Shown here piece after piece: positions 1 through 5,951 of a stretch of 6,879 nt of DNA (position 1 is the first letter of the stretch; each line of letters opens with the position of its first letter). The position numbers were made by a program, and so were the translations under genes. The DNA lies in contig JAJRTK010000258.1 in assembly GCA_024278345.1 (NCBI GenBank), positions 1-6,879 on the forward strand, given 5' to 3'. The notes beneath the pieces are model-generated. The model searched no databases, had not been told where the DNA came from, and was given only the letters and a program-made list of their open reading frames with translations. This DNA comes from a bacterium (GTDB lineage Bacteria > CSSED10-310 > JAJRTK01).

Positions 1-5
1 CCCTG

Positions 6-47
6 GCAGGGCTTCACCCTGCACCCACCAGGGAGCGAGCTCCCTGG
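6..47. repeat. Two tandem hairpins separated by an acccac-type linker
   Basis: Two perfect hairpins lie side by side. The first is gcaggg (6-11) pairing with ccctgc (17-22) around a 5-nt loop. The second is ccagggag (28-35) pairing with ctccctgg (40-47) around a 4-nt loop. Each is followed by acccac or cacccac, so the arrangement looks like repeated hairpin-plus-linker units. The window starts with ccctgg, which suggests that a further unit continues to the left. This is typical of dispersed intergenic palindromic repeats. A role as a transcription terminator is possible, but no T-tract follows on either strand. Confidence 0.6.
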
Positions 48-136
48 ACCCACATTCTTGTACGGTGGGCCTCGCTTATGCTCGGCGTCTCGCTTCGCTC
101 GGCCCCGCGTTTTCCCTCTTCTTTTCCTGTTTTGTC
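48..136 (-). repeat. Left copy of a dispersed intergenic repeat (core ACAAGAATGTGGGT, minus strand)
   Basis: Read on the minus strand, a purine-rich stretch beginning GACAAAACAGG (136 downward) and ending GGGAAAACGCG (107) leads, after a GC-rich insert, to the 14-nt core ACAAGAATGTGGGT (61-48). The right end of the window has the same order on the plus strand: GACAAGAAAACAAGGG, then AAAAACCGC, then ACCAGAATGTGGGT (6696-6741). The cores match at 13 of 14 bases. The left copy has an extra insert (71-102) made of the duplicated ctcgctt..gctcgg unit. Function is unknown; the boundaries given are approximate. Confidence 0.5.
71..102. repeat. Short direct repeat, ctcgctt(at/c)gctcgg, two copies
   Basis: The copies ctcgcttatgctcgg (71-85) and ctcgcttcgctcgg (89-102) lie 18 nt apart from start to start. 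They differ only by at versus c in the middle. Each is nearly self-complementary (gagc against gctc type), so each could fold into a small stem. They sit inside the left repeat element and are absent from its right-hand counterpart. Confidence 0.55.
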
Positions 137-399
137 CCGTCTTACGTGGATCCCCCGAGGAAGGTCTCCTTCAATGGTCTCGCATGTACGTATGTCAATT
201 GACGCTGCCAACTGGTATTCAAAACGCCGATGGGATCGGGGGGTCCGATACCACGTGAACGGTTACGATCCGGCTGCCACTCCACCGTTGGGGTGACCTC
301 GTATTCGACCTGCCGCCGCCCGCCTGCCGTCCTCGCCTGCCTCCCGACCGGCCCGCCACAGCCATCCCGCCCCCCCTCCATTCCACGGTCGGAGGGAAG
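103..399. other. Non-coding stretch downstream of the esterase gene
   Basis: No convincing gene is seen. Short open frames occur on both strands but lack ribosome binding sites and have low-complexity Pro/Gly/Arg-rich translations. Recognisable items are a pyrimidine-rich tract (about 109-136, part of the left repeat), a 10-bp palindrome gtcaattgac (194-203), and a weak stem formed by atcgg and ccgat around ggggt near 234-252. On the minus strand that stem is followed closely by GCGTTTTGAA, so it could be a weak terminator for the esterase transcript. The support for that is slight. Confidence 0.4.
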
Positions 400-1518
400 C
401 TACGACCCTTCCGCCGGGGGCTTCCGGGATCGGGGGCCGTCCGCCCTCGGCACCGAAGGCGCTCCGGCCTTCTCCAGCTCCTGAAGTCGATGGCGAAGCT
501 CGGCGGCCCGGCGAAGCTTGCCGCTGAAGAGCTGGAGCGGCAGGTGGACTCTGGCCGCCCATGCGGCCTCGGTGTGGGCGGCCAGAGGAAAGGCCAGGTG
601 CAGGAGATCCCGACCGAAGATGAAGCCCCGCTCCAACAGCGCGGCAGCCATGCTGAGCGTCACTTCGTAGTTATCGCCGGGCCACCCGCTGTCGAGGTAA
701 ATCTTGAGTCCACGCCTCTTCCCCACCGGCTCGCGGCGCACGCGCTCGATGAGGTCGTCCTTGTTGGAAAAAGTGCTGGACAAGGCCGCCACGTTGCCAA
801 AGACCTCGGGCCACTGCCAGCCAAGAAAAAAGGAGACGACACCGCCTCTTGAAGAGCCCATCACACCCGTATTCCTGGGTCCGCCCAAGGTCCGGTAGTT
901 CCCTTCGAGCCAGGGTTTGATCTCTCGCACCAGGCTGCGGCCATAGGGTTCATAGCCCGGCTGCGTATAGTCCATCTCCCGATCCCCGGCAAACAGGCCG
1001 ACGACAATCACCTCGTCAATGACGTTCATGGCATCGAGGCGGTCGAGATTTTCGTCGATCTCCCACTCCTGCCCCAAAAACGCCTCTTCTGGGAAAAAAA
1101 GGTTCTTCCCATCGTGCATATAAAGAACGGGGTAGCGTTTGAGAGGATTCTCCGTGTAACCCGCCGGCAGATAGAGGCGCATGAGCTGCTTCCGCCCAAG
1201 AATCTTCGACGGCACCTTCATCACGTCGGTAATCCGGCCTCGGAGCCCGGAAAGGAAACAGGGGTAGACGTCGTGGGGAAGCGACTTCGTCATGAGGGCG
1301 ATCTCGTTGGTCCCCTCGGCCCAGCGGCCACCGCTTTCATCCCGTAGATAGGGCTTGAAATCCAGGTATGGCCGGACGTGAGTCACCTCAAACTCAAACT
1401 TGGAGCGATCCCGGGAAACTCGGGTTGGCTCCAGATCCAAATCCCAGCCCTGCTCCGTCCGAAGCACGATGGTTCCGGATTTCACGGGATAGAACACCCG
1501 TATGAGCACTCGATACAT
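400..1518 (-). CDS. Esterase family protein (alpha/beta hydrolase, esterase D/Fes-like)
   Basis: A predicted 372-residue cytoplasmic hydrolase with no signal peptide. Residues 1-95 look like a beta-rich N-terminal domain resembling the early-set/CBM48-type modules seen before some esterases. The catalytic domain begins near residue 105. Visible family motifs are YPVLYMHDGKNLF (129-141), GSSRGG (221-226) with Ser223 as probable nucleophile, an acidic candidate in the DSGWPGDN loop (Asp276 or Asp282), and AAHTEAAWAARVHLP with His315 as probable catalytic base. The complete triad suggests an active serine esterase; the substrate is unknown. The charged, Pro-rich C-terminal tail (about 335-372) lies outside the fold. 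ATG 1518 is chosen because GGAGGA (1528-1523) lies 4-5 nt upstream; an in-frame GTG at 1530 overlaps that site. It follows the membrane methyltransferase gene by 33 nt, so the two are probably co-transcribed. Confidence 0.85.
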   Translation of the reverse strand: MYRVLIRVFYPVKSGTIVLRTEQGWDLDLEPTRVSRDRSKFEFEVTHVRPYLDFKPYLRDESGGRWAEGTNEIALMTKSLPHDVYPCFLSGLRGRITDVMKVPSKILGRKQLMRLYLPAGYTENPLKRYPVLYMHDGKNLFFPEEAFLGQEWEIDENLDRLDAMNVIDEVIVVGLFAGDREMDYTQPGYEPYGRSLVREIKPWLEGNYRTLGGPRNTGVMGSSRGGVVSFFLGWQWPEVFGNVAALSSTFSNKDDLIERVRREPVGKRRGLKIYLDSGWPGDNYEVTLSMAAALLERGFIFGRDLLHLAFPLAAHTEAAWAARVHLPLQLFSGKLRRAAELRHRLQELEKAGAPSVPRADGPRSRKPPAEGS

Positions 1519-1551
1519 CGCTTCCTCCACCGCTCCGCCCCGTTTCGTGGG

Positions 1552-2235
1552 TCAAGTGGCCGAGGCACCATTGGCCGGTTTTCCATAAATCCGCCGAATG
1601 TCCGGCAATTCGGTGCAATAGTAGTGAACCCAGATGTAAAGGTGGTTGAACAAGGCCACCACCAACGCCGCCTTGGAGAGTAACAGCAATCCGGGCACCC
1701 ACAGGATCAAAAACCCGAAAACGTACATTCCGTTGTCCGTGAACCTAAAGATACCTTTCTTCACAAAGGGTTTACCCCGGTAGTCCTCATCGAAATGATC
1801 GATTCCATAGGCTCGCTCGAATCCGAAATACTTTTGGACGGAATAGAACAAATAAGCTGCCAGCCCCAGGAAAACGCCGGCAACCGGAAGGGCGATGGCG
1901 GGAGGGAGGGCGAGCGTGCCCCTGTTGGCGGCGGCCAGAAGGATGATCGAGATCAGCCGGAAGGCGAAAAGGAGCGAAAAACCGATGGCATAGTAACCGA
2001 ATCCACGGGCGCCAAACCTTCGGCTAATCGAGTTGCGGTGCAGCTCCGTTCTCCAGATCAGCCATACATAGACCTGGTGGCAGATGGGAACGGCAAGGGA
2101 AAAAATGAACCAGCTCCTGGTGGGGATGCCAAGAAACCGCCCGGTAAGGAGGCTCTCGCTGGCGACCGCGACGATACCGGCCAGTAGAACCGCCAATCCC
2201 AGGAGGTGCCAGCCTTGTTTTTCGAAAACCATCAT
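1552..2235 (-). CDS. Integral membrane methyltransferase-like protein (PEMT/ICMT superfamily)
   Basis: A 227-residue membrane protein with about six hydrophobic segments (near residues 10-27, 40-62, 79-101, 113-133, 170-187 and 189-205). The C-terminal part has the layout of phospholipid and isoprenylcysteine methyltransferases. KKGIFRFTDNGMYVFG (159-174) corresponds to the G-Y-R-x-x-R-[HN]-P-M-Y signature, and HYYCTELPDIRRIYG (204-218) corresponds to the terminal E-E/E-P-D...YG motif. Both bind S-adenosylmethionine in known members. Here the first motif reads DNGMY, with the usual Pro replaced by Gly, and the second reads TELPD rather than EEPD, so substrate or even activity may differ. Starts ATGATG at 2235/2232, with GGGGAGG about 5 nt upstream of the first. 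The 134 nt separating it from the upstream secreted-protein gene make joint transcription with that gene uncertain. Confidence 0.7.
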   Translation of the reverse strand: MMVFEKQGWHLLGLAVLLAGIVAVASESLLTGRFLGIPTRSWFIFSLAVPICHQVYVWLIWRTELHRNSISRRFGARGFGYYAIGFSLLFAFRLISIILLAAANRGTLALPPAIALPVAGVFLGLAAYLFYSVQKYFGFERAYGIDHFDEDYRGKPFVKKGIFRFTDNGMYVFGFLILWVPGLLLLSKAALVVALFNHLYIWVHYYCTELPDIRRIYGKPANGASAT

Positions 2236-2369
2236 CCGTCCCTCCCCAAATCTGATTGAACCTGGAAACCCACCGTGGTGCCCGACCGAGAATCCCCGCG
2301 GGCCGGAACGTAGCCTCTACCGGCGAAACCACCGTCTTTCCGGCTCCGGAAGCGACCCGTGCGCCGCTC

Positions 2370-3224
2370 CTAATGGTCCGGATAGGGATTCACTTTGGGG
2401 ATTCCGCCTTTCCGGCCACCTCGGTTCCCGCGACCGTCACACTCTCCATCAAACACTTCCTCGCAGAGCTTCCGCCGTTCCTCCGTACAGAAGCCGGTCA
2501 TCCGCATTTTTTGACTGCCCGCCAAGCCGCCAAGGCATTTTCGGTAGGCCGTCATGCAGCCTTTGAAGTACCCGTTCAGCGACGAGCGGACTTGGATTTT
2601 GGTCAAATGTTCCAGGGAGGGAAACTCCTGTTCCTCCTCGCCGATAAAAATCTCGCCCATGCTGAAGGCAATGGCCTTCCGTTCCTGGCGGCAAACATTT
2701 TCATGGTCGATCATGGCGATGTCGCGGAAGAGGTCAAAACTGGCTTCCCGGGTCAACAACTCACTGGGATGTGGCTTGACCACGACCTTGTAGACCGTGG
2801 AACGCATGGGGCGTCCCTTTTTGTTCACCGCCACGATGGCCAGGACCCGCCGCCCTTGCTTGCGTGGGTTTGCCACGGTGAAGTTCTTCCCGAAAACCAC
2901 CGATGTGGACGGCGACACCCCCTGGATCTTGCTGGCAAAGGCCTCCCGGGAAAAGCGGTAAGCCTCCCGATGCCCCGTGCGATCCAGGATCCGGATTGCC
3001 GACACATTCCTGAGCTCGCCAGCCGTGAAATAAATCCGCATGTAGAGCGGGTTGACATCGTCGGAGATCTCCAGGGGAATGACCTTCCCGATCTGGCGGA
3101 TCTCCGGCCCCTTCACGGGCTTCAAATACCGCCCGGCATGAGCCGTGGACACGTTACCCAGGCCCAATAGCGGCAGAAGGGCAACTCTAAGGCAAAAGCG
3201 AAAGCGGTTTGCTAAGTGGCTCAT
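2370..3224 (-). CDS. Secreted protein of unknown function, beta domain plus Cys-containing helical domain
   Basis: I do not recognise the family. The product has 284 residues with a signal peptide (arginines at the N-terminus, hydrophobic core 11-23, cleavage after AHA at residue 30). Residues 31-150 are rich in alternating hydrophobic strands (IPLEI, MRIYF, SAIRIL, VLAIVAV, STVYKVVVK) and may form a beta-sandwich. Residues 155-262 look helical and carry six cysteines (178, 223, 230, 246, 254, 262), an even number suited to disulfides after export. The last 20 residues are Gly/Arg/Pro-rich and probably disordered. ATG 3224 is chosen because AAGGA (3235-3231) sits 6 nt upstream and the signal peptide begins there; the open frame extends upstream to 3356 but through a strong hairpin. 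It is the third of three consecutive exported-protein genes. Confidence 0.7.
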   Translation of the reverse strand: MSHLANRFRFCLRVALLPLLGLGNVSTAHAGRYLKPVKGPEIRQIGKVIPLEISDDVNPLYMRIYFTAGELRNVSAIRILDRTGHREAYRFSREAFASKIQGVSPSTSVVFGKNFTVANPRKQGRRVLAIVAVNKKGRPMRSTVYKVVVKPHPSELLTREASFDLFRDIAMIDHENVCRQERKAIAFSMGEIFIGEEEQEFPSLEHLTKIQVRSSLNGYFKGCMTAYRKCLGGLAGSQKMRMTGFCTEERRKLCEEVFDGECDGRGNRGGRKGGIPKVNPYPDH

Positions 3225-3243
3225 GTCAATTCCTTTTGAAAAG

Positions 3244-3279
3244 GCTCCCGTCGCCCGCCGGACGGCGGGCGACGGGAGC
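3244..3279 (-). terminator. Strong 17-bp hairpin between two secreted-protein genes (terminator or attenuator)
   Basis: gctcccgtcgcccgccg (3244-3260) and its exact complement (3263-3279) are separated by only ga, giving a 16-17 bp perfect GC-rich stem. On the minus strand the stem is followed by CTTTTC, a short T-run, then directly by the AAAAGGA ribosome binding region of the 3224 gene. It could terminate most transcripts after the 3982-3389 gene, or act as an attenuator or mRNA stabiliser that sets different levels for the two genes. The T-tract is short for an intrinsic terminator, so the structure is certain but its role is not. Confidence 0.6.
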
Positions 3280-3282
3280 GGA

Positions 3283-3377
3283 CACAACCCAGAGAAAAGA
3301 CCGACTTTCCCTTGAGTTGTGCCCCGGCAAACGCAAGTGCCCCCAAGGCCCCGCACCGCATGGGGCTGGACACTTGC
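3283..3377 (-). repeat. Two further stem-loops in the same intergenic leader
   Basis: Between the stop at 3389 and the strong hairpin lie two more inverted repeats. gcaagtg (3333-3339) pairs with cacttgc (3371-3377) and encloses an inner stem gcccc/ggggc (3348-3352 with 3362-3366). cacaac (3283-3288) pairs with gttgtg (3316-3321). With the 3244-3279 hairpin, most of this 164-nt spacer can fold. No known riboswitch consensus was recognised. Confidence 0.4.
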
Positions 3378-3388
3378 CCAAGGGGCCG

Positions 3389-3982
3389 TCAGTAAGCATC
3401 TCCGACACAGACTGAATAGAAGTTGTCAGCGGGCATGCGCTGGCCGAACACCACAAAATATCGGTCTCCAAGCTGTTGCTGACAAGCAGACAGAGTTTGG
3501 CAAACCTTGAAGGCGAACTGGGCCTTGAGAATGGGTTCGGCAATTTCCACCAAGGTGCCTACGTGGGCAAGCTTCCGCTGGCAAGCATCGAGGAATGGGA
3601 TCATGGTGCGAACCACGAAAACGACATCGAGGCAATCCTGTCGGTGCTCTTTGTTAATCTTCGCGATTTCATCGTAATAGGCACTGACATAGGTGGGGAT
3701 AAATGTCCTGAGGAGGAGCCTCTTGTCCATGGTCTTGGAATGTTGGTCAATGGCTCGAACGGCGCGGAGGAGTATATCGGGCATCTTTTCGTCCCGAATC
3801 CAGCGCCACTCGTAACCTTGGGTCACCAGGTTGTGGTAAATAGTCTGGACTGCGGTCCTTGCCGCAAAATCGGCGGCGCGGACAGCATCGCCCTTCTGGG
3901 CTTCCGCGCCGCCGGGCTGCATCACCAGGATGCTCCCCACAAGCAGCGCCAAGACCAGCGGCATTCTTTTCTTGTTCGACAT
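3389..3982 (-). CDS. Small secreted helical protein of unknown function
   Basis: Not a family I recognise. It has 197 residues with a classical signal peptide (KKR near the N-terminus, hydrophobic LVLALLVGSILVM, cleavage after AEA at residue 28). The mature part appears mostly alpha-helical and contains five cysteines (117, 134, 161, 167, 192), including the closely spaced pair CQTLSAC. No catalytic motif is visible, and the odd cysteine number could mean a free thiol or an intermolecular disulfide. ATG 3982 is preferred: AAGGAGGT (3994-3987) is 4-5 nt upstream, whereas the in-frame GTG at 3985 lies too close to that site. It begins 40 nt after the stop of the preceding secreted-protein gene, so the two very likely share an operon. 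Location should be periplasmic or extracellular. Confidence 0.7.
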   Translation of the reverse strand: MSNKKRMPLVLALLVGSILVMQPGGAEAQKGDAVRAADFAARTAVQTIYHNLVTQGYEWRWIRDEKMPDILLRAVRAIDQHSKTMDKRLLLRTFIPTYVSAYYDEIAKINKEHRQDCLDVVFVVRTMIPFLDACQRKLAHVGTLVEIAEPILKAQFAFKVCQTLSACQQQLGDRYFVVFGQRMPADNFYSVCVGDAY

Positions 3983-4022
3983 CACGACCTCCTTGACAAA
4001 CGGAATTGGGCCACACTGGCGA

Positions 4023-4634
4023 TCAATGGCGCGGCGGGTTGTAAGAGCAAGCGCCGCCTCGATCCGACAGGTAGTAGCCCTCGTAATGGCTCCGCTCGAT
4101 GGGCGTCTGCCCTGTAAAGTTCATGCACTCGTTCATTGTGATGTTCTCGAACGAAATCTCACACTGGATCCGGTAGGGTTCCCCGCAGGTGATGTTTGGC
4201 ATGTCCTGCATGCGGATAAACACTGGGATCTCGCCGAGCAGATCGGCGATTTCGCAGTAAACGATTGCACTTGCCGTGCCGGCGGCTTCGCCGATGGCCG
4301 CGCACTTGTCGGTACACTTGAAGGCGACCTTTCGAAGGGCCGACCGAAGCCCGTGGAGATATCCTTCGGCGTAATCGACCATATCCCGTTTCCCGTAGCG
4401 GCGGGCCGTCCGCGCAATCCGTCTGGCGGACCGGCTGATCACGGCCACTAGGTCGTCGGCCGCGTCACAACCGCGGCCTCGGCTAATACTCATCCAAGCC
4501 GATTCCGTCGTTCTACTGCCAAGCTGACGACCAAGATCGTAGCTGAACGAGTCGGCTAGGGCCAAATCAGCCGTCGTCAGGACAAGCCCACACAAGAGTG
4601 CCGTCAGAACGTGACTCCAGTTTCGTGTCATCAT
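4023..4634 (-). CDS. Cysteine-rich secreted protein of unknown function, first gene of the minus-strand cluster
   Basis: Unrecognised family. It has 203 residues; residues 1-27 form a signal peptide with cleavage predicted after LALA. The mature chain has eight cysteines (56, 107, 111, 127, 150, 158, 170, 196), an even count compatible with four disulfides and including a CTDKC motif. The first half is helical and strongly basic (RSARRIARTARRYGKR, 68-83); the C-terminal quarter is Tyr-rich (HYEGYYLSDRGGACSYNPP). No catalytic signature is seen. The start is ATGATG at 4634/4631 with GAGAGG about 6 nt upstream of the first ATG; the open frame runs further up to 4913, but that stretch is not signal-peptide-like and crosses the divergent promoter region. 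It faces away from the ECF sigma gene across about 390 nt. Confidence 0.7.
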   Translation of the reverse strand: MMTRNWSHVLTALLCGLVLTTADLALADSFSYDLGRQLGSRTTESAWMSISRGRGCDAADDLVAVISRSARRIARTARRYGKRDMVDYAEGYLHGLRSALRKVAFKCTDKCAAIGEAAGTASAIVYCEIADLLGEIPVFIRMQDMPNITCGEPYRIQCEISFENITMNECMNFTGQTPIERSHYEGYYLSDRGGACSYNPPRH

Positions 4635-5028
4635 CGGATTCCTCTCTCCGTCCGTTGTGGCAATGCGGTTTGGCAAGAAGCCCCACAGGCGCCAAGATCC
4701 GCTCTTCCCCGCGAAGTGAATCAATATCGTCGGAAAACGTGGCGGACAGGTCTGCGGGATCGGGTCCGCTCTCCTTGGCAACAACCGTTTGCCAGCATTC
4801 CGCCAATCCATCCAATAACAGGATTCGGCGACGAATCCAATGCCATTCGGAAATCCACTGGACCACGGGAGCGGCCATGGGGGTGCCGATCTTTTTCTTA
4901 CGATTTTTAACAAAAAAGGGGAACTTTTCCTTCGTGGCCGGTGTATAGGTAGGTGCCATAGTATATGGGATCATCTGAGGTTGGGGAGTTCTGGATTGCT
5001 GCTACCCCAGGCCTGCCGAGGAGGCAAC
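4635..5028. other. Divergent intergenic region between secreted-protein cluster and sigma factor gene
   Basis: No convincing gene is seen here. Open frames on both strands are upstream extensions of the flanking genes without ribosome binding sites. The stretch 4889-4930 is markedly AT-rich for this DNA, with ctttttc, atttttaa and six A in a row, including a ttttt-aac-aaaaa inverted repeat (4904-4916). This resembles an UP element and leads directly into the GGAACTT box on the plus strand. No clear sigma-70 or ECF promoter was found facing the minus-strand cluster. Confidence 0.5.
4920..4950 (+). promoter_or_regulatory. Candidate ECF-type promoter upstream of the sigma gene
   Basis: GGAACTT (4920-4926) matches the -35 consensus of sigma-E-like ECF factors exactly. 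It is followed after 17 nt by TATAGGT (4944-4950), a possible though not canonical -10. An A/T-rich tract lies just upstream. Position, orientation and the common autoregulation of ECF sigma genes make it a reasonable autogenous promoter, with a leader of about 75 nt. A seven-base match can arise by chance. Confidence 0.35.
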
Positions 5029-5670
5029 ATGAGCGCACTGCGAAAGAACCGCCCCCGCACCGACATCGTGCCTCTCCAAGAGGTCGCCCGCCGCACCTAT
5101 GACGGAGTGACGGACCACCGGTTGATGGAGCTTTGTTGCGAGGGGGACAAGGGGGCCTTCAACGAAATCGTCCTGCGCTACAAAGATCCGCTGGTCAACT
5201 TCGTTTATCACCTGGTGGATGACTATGGGACAGCGAAGGACATCGCTCAAGAAGCCTTTATTCGAGCCTATTTGAATGCTCACCGCTACAGGCCCATCGC
5301 CAGTTTTTCCACTTGGCTGTACCAGATCGCGAAAAACCTTGCGTACAACGCTCTCAAAAAGCGAAAGCGGTATCAAAAGACGTCCATCAACGACCCCATC
5401 TTTCCTGACTCGCCGGGCTTCACCTTGGATCTGGAAGACGGAAAGCGCAAGCCCGACGAAGAACTTGAAAACAGCGAGCTGGGCAAGCTCATCTTCTCGG
5501 CATTGAGAACGATTCCCCACAAGTACAGGGTCCCCATCGTGCTTCGGGACATTGAGGGATTCAGTTACGAGCAGATCGCGGGGATTCTCCGCTGTCCAAA
5601 AGGGACGGTCAAGTCGCGTATCAATCGTGGCCGACGCATGATGAGGGCGAAATTGGAACCGTTTGTGTGA
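5029..5670 (+). CDS. ECF (RpoE-like) RNA polymerase sigma factor
   Basis: A 213-residue sigma-70 family protein with both ECF domains. Region 2 (about 33-112) contains DKGAFNEIVLRYKDPLVNFVY, DIAQEAFIRAY (71-81) and FSTWLYQIAKNLAYN (93-107), the core-binding and -10-recognition segments. After a charged linker (about 113-150), region 4 (151-208) contains IPHKYRVPIVLRDIEGFSYEQIAG and a helix-turn-helix ending GTVKSRINRGRRMM, which reads the -35. Regions 1 and 3 are absent, as expected for this class. It directs RNA polymerase to a dedicated promoter set, probably under control of the downstream zinc-finger protein. ATG 5029 follows GAGGAGG (5018-5024) by 4 nt; the open frame extends upstream to 4840 but without family sequence. 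A 28-30 residue N-terminal extension precedes region 2. Confidence 0.93.
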   Translation: MSALRKNRPRTDIVPLQEVARRTYDGVTDHRLMELCCEGDKGAFNEIVLRYKDPLVNFVYHLVDDYGTAKDIAQEAFIRAYLNAHRYRPIASFSTWLYQIAKNLAYNALKKRKRYQKTSINDPIFPDSPGFTLDLEDGKRKPDEELENSELGKLIFSALRTIPHKYRVPIVLRDIEGFSYEQIAGILRCPKGTVKSRINRGRRMMRAKLEPFV

Positions 5671-5705
5671 TTTGTGGTGCAAGGCACTGGAAGGAGCCAC
5701 CCGCC

Positions 5706-5879
5706 ATGAAGGCAGTGGGATCCTCCCTGGGAACACCGATGAGATCCGGGCTGAGACCGGACGGGACGGCGACGCTCGATTCCGTCAATGGTCGGTCTCC
5801 CTGGTTCTTGCCTGATGGGGGAGCATCCGCGAAACGCACAGCCAGACTTTGGAAGTGGGGACGCGGCATGGGGCGGTGA
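5706..5879 (+). CDS. Possible 57-residue ORF between sigma and anti-sigma genes
   Basis: An ATG at 5706 preceded by AAGGAG (5691-5696) with 9-nt spacing opens a 57-residue frame ending TGA at 5877-5879. The translation is basic and Trp/Gly/Arg-rich at its end (RLWKWGRGMGR), with no signal peptide, membrane segment or known motif. It begins 35 nt after the sigma stop, so it would lie in the same transcript. The ribosome binding site is the main support. The alternative is that this 240-nt gap is simply leader for the anti-sigma gene. Confidence 0.3.
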   Translation: MKAVGSSLGTPMRSGLRPDGTATLDSVNGRSPWFLPDGGASAKRTARLWKWGRGMGR

Positions 5880-5951
5880 ACCTATTTTATTCCTTCACCC
5901 GGGGCGAGCCCGATGTTGTCTTCGAGCTCACCCCACCAGCCGGTTGCCAGC

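Noticed and set aside
142-381. 79-codon minus-strand frame downstream of the esterase gene
   Set aside because: It has no ribosome binding site and a Gly/Arg/Pro-rich low-complexity N-terminus, and it overlaps repeat sequence. Nothing supports it as a gene.
2236-2369. Possible riboswitch in the leader of the methyltransferase gene
   Set aside because: Some short GC stems can be drawn (for example gccgg/ccggc near 2300-2325), but the bases do not match any riboswitch consensus I know and the stems are weak.
2256-3170. 304-codon open frame on the plus strand
   Set aside because: It lies opposite the secreted-protein gene 2370-3224, which has a ribosome binding site and a signal peptide. The plus-strand translation has no motif and no ribosome binding site and reads like an antisense shadow of GC-rich coding DNA.
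3476-4117. 213-codon open frame on the plus strand
   Set aside because: It is antisense to the 3389-3982 gene, which has an AAGGAGG site and a signal peptide. The plus-strand product shows no recognisable features.
4635-4913. N-terminal extension of the first secreted-protein gene
   Set aside because: The signal peptide begins at 4634, with a ribosome binding site just upstream. The extension would bury the signal peptide and cross the divergent promoter region.
5002-5736. 244-codon open frame on the minus strand
   Set aside because: It covers the complement of the clearly identified ECF sigma factor gene and is therefore a shadow.
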